64,000 nt of DNA, taken from NCBI GenBank assembly GCA_021018995.1, contig CM037587.1:6140866-6204865 (forward strand). Direction: 5' to 3'. The translations under genes were made by a program, and so were the position numbers. Each line of letters opens with the position of its first letter. Positions within the stretch are counted from its first letter, which is position 1. Below the pieces are notes generated by a model. That model saw nothing but the letters and a program-made list of their open reading frames with translations. It was not told the origin of the DNA and did not search any database. This document shows positions 45,800 through 56,220 of this stretch, one piece after another. This stretch comes from Chloranthus sessilifolius. Taxonomy: Eukaryota; Streptophyta; Magnoliopsida; Chloranthales; Chloranthaceae.

Positions 45800-45856
45800 C
45801 ATTCAATTGTAATTTCATGATGGCATGCTCAGGCGTGTGTGTGTGTGTGTGTGTGC
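45728..45856. repeat. (AT)n and (TG)n microsatellites
   Basis: (AT)n at 45728-45796 and (TG)n at 45834-45855. Confidence 0.95.
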
Positions 45857-48420
45857 TCATGGATGTGCGCGCATGGGTGCACGGGCGTGCACATATGTGC
45901 CTGCACTAAATACATGTATTTGTATTCATGCATGCGCATCCATCTCGGCGCGACCATTTTTGGCACGTGGGATTGAAGGGGTTATATTTTATTAATAAAA
46001 GTAACCCTAACATGTGGCTTATGGGTCACGGAAGATTTGGTTCTATGATTGTTTATTACCAAACCCACACGTAGGCTAAAAAGAAGACCATTTGTACATT
46101 TAGGTGATGGAGAAGGAGTGTTGGGCGAAATGCACAATTTGTTAGTGCTTTGGATAAGGAATTTTTCTCTAGCTGTGGGAATGTGAGAATAATCTAGGAG
46201 TGCCTGCTCTAAATACATGTATTTTGACCATTAAGATTGATGTTGATTTTTCCGTTTTAAGATAAAAGATTGTGTTCTCTTTCATGGGTTTGATAGATTT
46301 TTTCTTCTAAACATGGCTTTCAATGTAACAAGTGAAAGTGATTGATTCCCAGTATAATAGGAAAAATCAGATTATAGGCAAAGGAAATAATGATGATGAA
46401 GAAGTAGCTCTCTTAAAAGTGGGCAATAGAATTAATCTAAGGCTTTTTTCGGCAAATAAAAGCACTTTTCAAATGTTCTGAAGAGGTGGTTTACATGCTA
46501 CTTCTTAAATACTATTTTTCCAATAAGTCTATCACATGTTAAAAATGACATTATGTGAGAAACAACATTGGGCAGCTTCGCAATAAAATACTATTTTCAG
46601 TTAGAGGTGGTCTCATCTTTAGGTGATCTAAATGTGCTTCTCAACCAACATTTTCTCTCTTGGAAAGTGCTTTTTAGAAGAGGATTGTCAAACAGGTTAG
46701 CAAAATTGCATCCTAAAAGCACTTCAAGGAAAGATTTCTATTTGAGTGGAAGAAACTTATCCGAAATATAATGTACCTGTAGCAAAAATATGGGTTTGTT
46801 GCTTCTCAAATTAGTGTTGTGCGAGAAGCAACCTCATGCTGTTTCTCAAATATGTGATTGTAAAATGGAGAAGAAGACAATGTTGTTTCTCAAACTCTAA
46901 GTCATGCTGCTTCTCATCCAACATTTTACTCTTGAAAAGTACTACGTTGATAAGAGTTGCCAAACTAGGAAATGCTTTCACAAATCTCATAAGTTACCAA
47001 AATCTCCCAATTTTAAAAAAAATTGTGAATAATTCACGATAGTTTGATATACCGAATTAATCATAAATTATTGTGAATTTTCAAAAATTCATGTGCTTTC
47101 TAAAAATTTGCGATATTTACAAATAATTAGTTCCGTTTTTTTTTTTCAATAAATAGTTTTTTGTAAATATTTAAAAGAAATTCTTACTAATCTTATTTTT
47201 TTTAATTTTCTTTCTTGAATTTTTCCTATTTTTTGTCCAAACATGCCAAATTTTACCGAATTTGGAATTTTAACCTGGCTGCATCATCCCTGAACCCCCA
47301 CTTTGTGACGATGACCTCACCTCATAAAAGGAGATCCATGCCCCACCCATTTATTATAGGTCAAGTTCAAGAACCAACCTCCCAACATAAATGCGCTTAT
47401 AATGCACCATCGGGTCCATGGCCAAGCACTGATAGTTAAACTCAAATCGGGCCAGGTTGGGTCATCTCAACCTTCTTGTGACCCAGACAAGGATCCAATT
47501 TCCAATCGGTTCACGGAGTTAGATTAAATCTGGGATGTCAAATCCAATTGGGTCAGGTACCAAGTTGGATCAGGTCAACTTGAGCCAGTTTGGATCAATT
47601 GTTAGCTTGATCTTAGTGGGCCTCCAAAGAGTCTACATGGGGATTGGATCACACTTGCTGTTGCCTATGGGTTTAGCTTTTGTAAGCCCACAACGTGTAC
47701 AAGACCATAAAGTCAAATGAGAATAGTAGTAGAGATTTGCTCTCGTCCGTACATAAAATTATGAAGCTTACCAACCTTTTAGGCTCCTCTTTATTTCAGA
47801 AGCTGACTTTTCACAGATTTTAGGGAACCTGTCTTTTTTAGATTTCAGCTTTCGACAATATTATAGGGTAAAAGACTTTAGAATTGGCTGATATAAGGTG
47901 CCTAACTTATCCACGGTGCACGGCATGTGTGCCGTGCGCCGTACCAGTAAATTCCTTGTGCCGGATAAATTAAGGGTTCTTAGAGTTGGTATTAGGTGTG
48001 GCACACCGCATGTGTGCGGTCAGCTGCATGGATAAAAGGCTCTTTAGAGTTGGTATTAGGTTAGGTGCCTGACTTGTCCACCGGCACACGACATGCGTGC
48101 CGTGGGCCGCACGGGCCTTGAGATGCATGCACCATCCTATGACACCCATTAATCACCGATCATAGTAATAGTGACTAATGTTTATCGGTAACAGTACTAA
48201 TGTGTATGTTTGGACCGGCCCGCATTAAAAAATTAATACCAGGTGACCATTTCAAAAGTTGCAATATAGTCTCCATTAAAGAGCAGATCGTTTGCCTCTC
48301 AACTCTGTTTTGGATCAAGTCGTCCACCGACACATGCAAGCTTATTGATAACTCAGTGAAAGGTCAAAAGTACACATTCACTGATTTTTGCATGCTCATA
48401 AGTTGTGTACTTTTTTACTA
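45857..48420. other. Intergenic DNA
   Basis: No gene is supported; the ORFs here are short and without recognisable domains. 46440-46960 has repeated GCTTCTCAA / AAAGTGCTTTT phrases reminiscent of a decayed MITE. 47890-48120 has a block repeated twice with changes (GGTGCCTAACTTATCCACGG and GGTGCCTGACTTGTCCACCG) around GCACGGCATGTGTGCCGTGC fold-backs. Confidence 0.5.
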
Positions 48421-48660
48421 TAAGGCTATCAATAAGGTCGGGCTGGCCTTTCACCCCGCCTATCCCGGCCCAAAACACTTAGGGCTAGGGCTAAAAAGGA
48501 GGGTAAGAGGGCTGGGGTATGGCCTCAAGATCAAAAGCCCGTTGTAAGTCCGGGCAGGTAAGCACTAACATTTTGAAGCCCGTAAGCCCGGCCCAATACA
48601 TGCATCTCTTTTAATTATTAAATATGTTAATATATGAATCTTGTAATCAAATTATCAAAA

Positions 48661-48808
48661 CACTACAAAATAAGACTATTAACAGTAGTTAAAACTGTCG
48701 CTATTAACAAAAAAATTGTTGCTAACACTTTCATCGCTAATAGTCTTAATAGTTCTTTTATTAATAGCGGCAATTTTTGGCGGCCGCTAAGTCTTATTTT
48801 TTGTAGTA
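48661..48808. mobile_element. CACTA-like MITE, copy 2
   Basis: CACTACAAAATAAGACTATT ... GTCTTATTTTTTGTAGTA, with the inner TTAATAGCGGCAATTTTTGG shared with copy 1. The last base of the right end is mutated. Confidence 0.85.
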
Positions 48809-49008
48809 ACAACCGTCAATGTTATAGTTAAATTTCATCATATTTATATTTGTAAGGATAATTTTTATAAATTAATATCCTTAAGGAGAGGTTTGAAGGT
48901 TTCCCTTTTAGAATTTATTATTTCTTATTTGAAATAGCTCTATTTTAATCCAAAAATAAATTTATAAAATTTTTTTAATTATAATAAACAAAATCCCTAA
49001 TCCCGACC

Positions 49009-51442
49009 TGTAATAACCCAGATTTTTGAATTTTATTTAATAGTATTAGATGATGTACCACACAATGCGTGGTGCTAACGCTCCACACCGGAATATACCC
49101 ACTTTAGAAATAGTCTAATTTTTTATATATATCAATATTAGACTCATTGCGGAGTACTTGTCGATACGATTCCAACGATATATAATTTGTCGATTTTCGA
49201 TAAGAATATAAAAAATTATGCCCGTTTGAAGAGTGAAGCGGGTTAAAGGGCACAATTGTAAATTCGGGAGAGAATCACCATTTACCTTGGTGCTTACACA
49301 AAGCGCTGGAGCAAAACCTCTTCTCAAGCTTTTCAAGTCACGCATGAATTCTACTTGCGTGTAAAAACTACTATTTTATAGATATATATTTACTTCTTCT
49401 CTCAGTTGTCTTTCTTTATTCCCTCTTCTCTGCAAAAGCTCTGACAGTGCCATCTTTCATAATTCCTCGTCGGATCTCTATCGATTTTCGATCTTATCAG
49501 AGAATCTTACACCATCAAAGTTTCTCATCGCATACCAATTTATCGTAAGAAAGGAATTCGCTGAAAAGACTGCATATCGCCTCGAATCCGATCTCCATCA
49601 ACCCAAATCATCGTAGGATTCGAATCACGTTTCAACAGGTGGGTGCCTCTAAATCCATCTTAAATTATTCAGTTATTTCTTAAAAAGAAAACCCTAATTT
49701 TTCCTTAAGTTTTGATAAATTTCGGGTCTTAAAAACATAGAAATTAGGCCCAAAATCGATAGGATCGTTTTTCCTAGATTTTCGTGAAATTCGGCCAAAC
49801 TCTTCAACAGACACAGCCTCGGTATTTTGGCCATAACGTTTTATCCCGAACTCCGATTAAGACGATTCATTTTGCGTTGGAAAGCTAATAGAAAAATATA
49901 CAACTTTCATGTTTTGACCAACTCATGAATCAATCGTCTTGATGGTTAAAAAAATATGAGAATGTTACGTCAAATCGCTCGAGCGAGCTATTATCACCGT
50001 TCGAGCGAGGTATCACCGAACTCCGACATTACCTTAGTATTTTAGTCATAACTTTTTATCCCGAACTTCGATTAAGACGATTCTTTTTGCGTTGGAAAGC
50101 TAATAGAAAAATCTACAACTTTCATGTTTTGCCCAACTCATGAATCAATCGTCTTCATGGTCAAAAAAATATGAGAATGTTACGTCAAATTCTAGGATTG
50201 GCGCAACTTGCCTGTTTTGACTTGTTTTTGAGGAAACGCTTAAATAGGTCTATATTATTAGCAATTAGAGTTTATCTTAATGCATGAACGTATATTGTGA
50301 TGTAGATTGAGGGCGAGAGGCCATCAATAGGACCTTGCTTGACTTCGCATAACTCCGAGTTTTAGGTAGGAGAATCTCATCTTTAAAGTATTTTATTTTA
50401 ATTCGCATGGATATTTTGAATTAAAATCTTTGAACTTGCATATGCCATTGAAATCACATCTGTAAATTGAAATTGATATGAATGACTAAAAATCTAAATC
50501 TACGAATCTCGAAACTGAATCGCTTAAGCTCAAGATCAAATCAAGAACACGAACTATGTATAAGAGACTTCCATCCGATTATATTAGTATCGCATTTGTT
50601 TTATGATTGACTGAACGACCCTCAAAAATTCTGAACAACTTCCGGCATAAGTTTCCCTCATTACGCAGGGCTTGTTGCATCACGAAAAAGGGTTCATGAG
50701 CAGCGATGGTAGGTAGGGGTTCCCATCGCTATATTCCCGCTCTCGAGATATAGTTTACTGGAGGTATTTTAAGTTGAGGATGAAGTCATGAATTGCTGAA
50801 CATTGCATATAGAAGTTAGAGAAACGAAGACATTGAGACACTGCATCTGTTCGTGAAACTGTTTTCACACATTTAGAAATAAATCTTACATATGATTTCC
50901 GCACCTAAATTCGTTTTATTATCTCGCTTATATGTTTGACAAGCTATATTCCGATATTTGTTTTGAAATCATGTTAGTTAAAGTAAAATGCCGTAGATGT
51001 CTTTCTTCATCGAGCTTTGTTGGTTAGCTCACTCTCGACTATACGTCCATGTGTTGGTATTGACGTGGCTATTGTACGTGAGACCGATCGACTACGTGCC
51101 TGAGGAAGAGCTTGAGGTTCCTCCTGAGGAGTTTTTCCCAGTATAGAACTTACTGATTTTCTTATTTGTGGTGAGAGTTAGACTTGAATTTGTGGGCCCA
51201 TTTTAGTTGGATACCATAGTTTTATATTTGACGTTGATTTCTGTTATGAGCCATGTTTCAATGATGGTCGGCCATCATCGGTGGTTCTTTACTTTTAATT
51301 GCTTCCGCATTTATTTTAGCTATGGATATTTATTGCGCTTTACTCTGATATGTGCCATGTTTGTCCGGCTTATCGTTTATTCGATAGGTTGGCGAACCGG
51401 CCTTTCCTATACCTGAGGGATTGGAAAAGTCGGGTCGTCACA
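49009..51442 (+). mobile_element. Solo LTR (2434 bp), TSD CGACC
   Basis: It begins TGTAATAACCC and ends GGGTCGTCACA, flanked by CGACC (49004-49008 and 51443-51447). It is the reverse complement of the family at 22414 and 29893. It has two units of the 215-bp repeat (about 49828-50190) with CGCTCGAGCGAGC palindromes, AGGTAGGAGAATCTC (50366), TAGCTCACTCTCGACTATACG (51024) and the hairpin box GATGGTCGGCCATCATCGG (51263). It inserted into the hAT-like element. Confidence 0.95.
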
Positions 51443-51704
51443 CGACCCGAGCCCGCTCCAACGCACCTACATGAGGACAAGGGTTAGACATATCAAAGCC
51501 CATCTAAGTTAGGGCCAGGCTAGGGCCTAGGATTAGGGCCTAGGACCGGGCTTAATTTTAGAGAGGCTCGGCCCTGACCCGGCCGGTTGACAGCCCTATT
51601 GACTATTTTGGCTTTAGAGATTGACCAAAGCATTTCCAGATAATATAATATGGTATACCCTTAGATTTTGATGTGGATTCTATGTATAAAACTATTAATT
51701 AGTT

Positions 51705-51847
51705 TACTACAAAATATAAGACTATAAGCGGCAATTTTTTGCTACTAACAAAAAAATTATTAAAAGCTTTTAAGACTATTAGCGGCAGTTTTGTTTGTTA
51801 ATAGCGACAGTTTTTGGCTGCCACGAATAGTCTTATGTTTTGTTGTG
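51705..51847. mobile_element. CACTA-like MITE, copy 3
   Basis: TACTACAAAATATAAGACTA ... AGTCTTATGTTTTGTTGTG, with inner TTAATAGCGACAGTTTTTGG. Both ends are slightly eroded. Confidence 0.8.
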
Positions 51848-52215
51848 GTTTTTTAAGTAAGCTTTGAGTCTATTGACTCTCACTCATTGAACTAAAAATA
51901 TGTTGGAATTTTTTTGCATATGTGCAACTAGATTTGTCATCATAGATAACATCTATAAGTTTATATAGCAAAGAGAGGAGATTAGTCCACCTAACTAAAT
52001 GAGTTCGTATTAGGTATCCACCATCCAGACTACATATAAGGGTGGGTCAATTTCACTCCACAAACCTTGCTTGGATATTTTTTAGCATCAAATCCGTAAA
52101 AAGTCAAACTTATACTTTTAATAATTGTCAAAGTTATATATACATGCACTATCCAAGGTCTAATCGTCCAACAAAATGAGATTGATTTATGACCCAAGGG
52201 TGGTGAAAGGGGGTG

Positions 52216-52357
52216 TACTACAAAAAATAAGACAATTAGCGACAGTTTTTTGTAACAAAAAACTGTTTCTATTAACAAAAAAACTATTAAAACTATTAGT
52301 GGCAAGGTTATTAGCGGCAGTTTATGGCTGCCACTAATAGTCTTATTTTTTGTAGTC
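52216..52357. mobile_element. CACTA-like MITE, copy 4
   Basis: TACTACAAAAAATAAGACAA ... AGTCTTATTTTTTGTAGTC, with good TIRs of about 20 bp. A CT run and a TA run follow (52374-52410). 51848-52215 shows no gene. Confidence 0.85.
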
Positions 52358-52416
52358 GCGGCACCTTATTCCCCCTCTCTCTCTCTCTCTTTATATATAT
52401 ATATATATATTTATTA

Positions 52417-52710
52417 TGATGGATGATCATTTAGTTTTCATTACTTAAATTTTTAGCAACATTTATATAGTCCTTTAGAATTCTTATCCATTATTATGTA
52501 ACTCTTTTGGAATTATGGCAAAGTACATGTATCCTCCTAACCCTTCATATTATCTCAAATTTTCATATTTTCACATTGTAATTCTATATAAAGGAGCCTT
52601 GTGAAAGTATAAGGATAGAATAACATAAGTGAATGATATAGAGTTCCTGAAGAACTAGTTTCATATATTCCAGTCTCTTTATTTTGTCTTCATTTTCTTT
52701 TGATTTTACA
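52417..52710 (+). repeat. Probable LTR of a Ty1/copia relic
   Basis: It ends TTTTACA directly before ATACGTTATCAGCATGA (52711), a primer-binding-type junction seen in plant copia elements. A TATA box (TCTATATAAAGGAG, about 52583-52596) lies in the expected place. The left end (TGATGGATG) is uncertain. 52725-53012 is untranslated leader. Confidence 0.55.
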
Positions 52711-53012
52711 ATACGTTATCAGCATGATACTTCGATCAATTATTAAGTCTTTTATCTTTGACGTCAAAAGCTACTGGTTTAATATTCTTCGTTAGCGGTA
52801 TGTTTCTTTATGATTTAATAATCAAATATGTTGATTATTATTCTCTTTCAATATTTATTTAAAGTAGTGAGAATCATATTATAATATGTGAATACATTTC
52901 ATGTAACAATATGGATTAGAAAATTATCATATTAGTCATAAAAATATTTAATAATTTTAATTTGTATATTTTAAATGACTCATCTAATTCTCTATATATT
53001 TTTTTATAGAAA

Positions 53013-53675
53013 ATGTCAAATGTTACAAAAATTGAGTTTGTCGCTCTTGATATTTCTAGTCACAACTACTTATCTCTGATCATTGATTCTGAGATTCATC
53101 TTAAGACTATGAATCTTGGAAACACTATTAAGGAGAGAAATCAAGCATTCTAGCAGGATCGCGCTAAAATCATTTTTTATTCATGAAGAATTAAAAACTA
53201 AGTACTTTACTGTAAAGGATCCCTTCACTTTGTAAAATAATTAAGGGAGATAAAAGAGAACCAGAAGACCGTAATCTCCTAAAAGCTCGTTATGACTAAA
53301 TGTACCTAAGGTTGCTAAATTTTAAGACTGTTAGCGAGTACAACTCAGCACTCTTTTAATTATGCTCACAATTAAAATTATGCAAAGAAAAAGTCACTCA
53401 AGGGAATATGTTAGAAAATTATTTATCATTTTTCATACATCGAGCGTGCTCCTGCAACAACAATATCGAGAGCATAAGTTTACAAATATTTTAAATTAAT
53501 ATCTTATCTTTTAGTGGCTGAATAAAATAACGAGCTTTTAATAAAAAATCATTAATCCTGATCAACCGATTCTACACCATTCCCTGAAGCGAATGGAACC
53601 TCATTTCATAGTTTTAAAGGATACATAGGTCGAGGACGTGGTAGAAAGAATCATCAATTTTAAGTGGTCTGTACT
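53013..53675 (+). pseudogene. gag: Degenerate Ty1/copia gag
   Basis: The ATG at 53013 opens MSNVTKIEFVALDISSHNYL, LIIDSEIHLKTMNLGNTIKE. It continues through stops and frameshifts to recognisable pieces (LLVAE.NNELL.KNH, GYIGRGRGRK before the missing zinc knuckle). This is the UBN2-type gag of plant copia elements. The rest of the element is absent because an LTR begins at 53676. Confidence 0.8.
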
Positions 53676-53919
53676 TGTGACGACCCGACTTTCCCACACC
53701 CAGAATCTCGGGAAGGCCGGTTAGCCATTGGCTTGGTAAATCAACCGGTTCTACACCATTCCCTGAAGCGAATGGAACCTCATTTCATAATTTTAAAGGA
53801 TAGATAGGTCGAGGACGTGGTAGAAAGAATTATCAATTTTAAGTGGTCTGTACTTGTGACGACCCGACTTTCCCACACCTAGAATCTCGGGAAGGCCGTT
53901 AGCCATTGGCTTGGTACAT
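53562..53919 (+). repeat. 179-bp tandem duplication over a gag/LTR junction
   Basis: The block from CAACCGRTTCTACACCATTC to GCCATTGGCTTGGTA occurs twice, offset by 179 bp. It includes the end of copia gag and the first about 65 bp of LTR A, so TGTGACGACCCGACTTTCCC occurs at 53676 and 53855. Confidence 0.93.
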
Positions 53920-55375
53920 TTTTCAAGATGTAGAAATCAAAGCAGATATGAATATCTTATATGACTAAAGAAATTCTATTTCTAAGCAAGATATATTAAC
54001 AAAAGAATTCCTAATAAACCACCGGTGATGGCTAACCATCGCCTAAACAATGGTTCACCGTAGTTCTCAAAATGAATATACGAACGTACTGATCATATCA
54101 TCTTATAAAATTTACTAGACGTATCAAACCCAACATATTCGAAGGTCCAACTACACCAAAACTAGAGTCCCTATCTAGGGGTAAAACTCGTCGAGCGGAA
54201 GATCCTATTCCTTCGATTTGTAATCAGGGTCGTTCTCAAGCCCCTGATCTAGATCAGTATCTACACCTGTGACGTATAGTCAAGGTGAGCTAACAATCTA
54301 AGCTCAGCAAAGGAATAATCAACGTCAATTGCATTTATCATATCATTGCATGGATCAAATGACAGAATCAAAAGCAGCATCAAACCGTGATTTAGTGACA
54401 GAGTTCAAAGCCGAATTTGATTAGCAATTTCATATGCATTTTTGTGGCAAACATGGTTGTAAGGGCCATATTCAAATTTAAATCAACATGCAATGTCTTA
54501 TCCAAATATTTAACTTAAAATCATAACTTAACTAATCTCTCAAGCATTTATAGCATTGGGAGCCAAAGATTTCCGATAGAAACTCCTAACTATCGTCATT
54601 CAAATAACACTTTTCGGAAGTGCAACAAGCCCTTCCGTTATAAGGGATACTTGTGCAGTTCAGATTTCCGTCAACATGGTTCAAAGAGTGGAGGGATTCA
54701 TTCTGATGAACCTCAAATCAAAGTACAAGTTTTAATACATAAATCTCATGGTGCAGTGTGTTTAATTTATAGCTAGTTTCAGTGTTCAGATGTCAAGGAG
54801 TTCGGATATCACAGAGTTCAGATACTTATTCAATTTCATATTTGGATTCAAAGTCAAAATGCAAATCATAATCAAAAGAGAAATCGGGTTTCAAAAACAA
54901 AGAGTTGATGTATTAATTCATTCATTCATATCATGATACAAGTTAAAAATGGAACTGGTATTGAGTTTCCCCTACCTCGGTTCGGAAGTCACTCTAAAGT
55001 GACGCGTAAATCCTATCGGATGACTCCAACTGACAACCTATAGTTTAAGGCATTCAAACATTACTTATACATACTTAAGGAAACAATAATGTTGAAGTCA
55101 TAGAAGTTTTCCAAAGAAAACTTCAAAACAAGCTAAACAGGCGCGCGCGATTTCCAAATCACGCGAGCTATTTCCAAATCGCGCGAGCGATTTCACCAGG
55201 CACCTAAAGTCGCATGAGTGACCAAAACCAGTGCTGATTTTGGTCTGAAATTCACGCCAATTTCACGTGCGCGACTTTCATTCTGAAGGTAAATCGCGCG
55301 CTCAATTTTAGGTGTTTTTGCACACCCAACCCCATTTTCAGACTTTCTTTTTCTTGTACCTTTCCTCACATCTAA
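53676..55375 (-). repeat. LTR A, first 1.7 kb, interrupted by LTR B
   Basis: The head is TGTGACGACCCG, then the hairpin box CACCGGTGATGGCTAACC (54022), GACGTATAGTCAAGGTGAGC (54272), the CAACAAGCCCTTCCGTTATAAG region (54622) and CCCCTACCTCGG (54969). The order is that of the other LTRs read on the minus strand. The tail is not in place, because LTR B starts at 55376 after TCTAA. Confidence 0.8.
55141..55300 (-). repeat. Diverged palindrome group in LTR A (AATCGCGCGAGCGATT type)
   Basis: GCGCGCGATTTCC, AATCGCGCGAGCGATT and TAAATCGCGCGCTCAATTTT are spaced as in the arrays of the other families, at the same distance upstream of the shared CCTACCTC box. Confidence 0.65.
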
Positions 55376-56220
55376 TGTGACAACCCGGATTTTTCCAACA
55401 AAATTTTCTGAGATATTTTTTTTTCTTAACTTTTAATCCAAATGGGAAGGCCCGGACCATCGGCTCACAGAACACGATCCAAATACAGAATACTTAGCAC
55501 ATCCACACTAAATACGGAAATCAAAGCAAAGATATATATGGTAGAGCTCAATTTTTCCATTTCTATACAAAACATATAAACATTGGAGACAAAAATAAAC
55601 CACCGGTGATGGCGAACAATCACCTAAACTGTGGTACACAAAAAATATATATATATAACTAATTCTACCATTGTACCCAAAACCTTATGAACATACCAAG
55701 TTCTGAACCAAACTGTCACGGCAGCACTAATGTGCTTCTCTCTCCTATATGAAATCCTGGATTCTCCTCACGTCCAGGGTCCTGATCAAGAGCTACACCT
55801 GTGATGTATAGTCGAGGTGAGCTAACAGTTTAAGCTCAATAGGAGAAATCTCATTATCAATTTTACATCTCATCATACCAATGTAGATATTCATGACAGA
55901 GTTCCAAACGATAATTTACTATCAAAATAGAATTTGCATATATCCTTAAATCGAATAAAAAGATTAATAATTCAAAGTTTCACACAAATTTCAATGATTC
56001 ATTCACAGTTTTCAAATTCACATTCAAATTTAGATTCAGAATTTCTATTCGGATTCAAAGACTTACAGGGTTCGGATTCAAAGACTTACAGGGTTCGGGG
56101 TTCACATTTCACAATGTTTAGATCTCCAGTTCACATCTCACAGTGTTCAGATTTTCAATTCACATTTCACAGTGTTCAGATTTCCAATTCACATCTCACA
56201 GTGTTCAGATTTTTAATTCA
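55376..56220 (-). repeat. LTR B, head fragment (845 bp)
   Basis: It begins TGTGACAACCCGGATTTTTCC-type sequence. It has the hairpin box CACCGGTGATGGCGAAC (55601) and GATGTATAGTCGAGGTGAGC (55802), then the 29-bp tandem array (56101-56216) in which LTR C starts. Confidence 0.78.
56101..56216. repeat. 29-bp tandem repeat, four copies
   Basis: Four exact-length 29-bp units start TTCACATYTCACARTGTTYA. The next four bases (TTCA) begin a fifth unit that LTR C cuts at 56221. A separate 24-bp duplication (GGATTCAAAGACTTACAGGG) lies at 56051-56097. Confidence 0.93.

Larger units (their letters stand above)
48421..51598. mobile_element. hAT-like TIR element holding a MITE and a solo LTR
   Basis: The left end TAAGGCTATCAATAAGGTCG and the right end CCGGTTGACAGCCCTA are inverted (consensus TAGGGCTGTCAAY). 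The sub-terminal parts are rich in GGGCTGGCC / GGCCCGG. Such ends occur in plant hAT-type non-autonomous elements. The own sequence is about 600 bp after removal of the MITE (48661-48808) and the solo LTR (49009-51442). No clean 8-bp duplication is seen. Confidence 0.55.

Noticed and set aside
48200..48547. 115-codon plus-strand ORF as a host gene
   Set aside because: No domain, no homologous repeat of the frame, and it runs into the GC-rich end of the hAT-like element.
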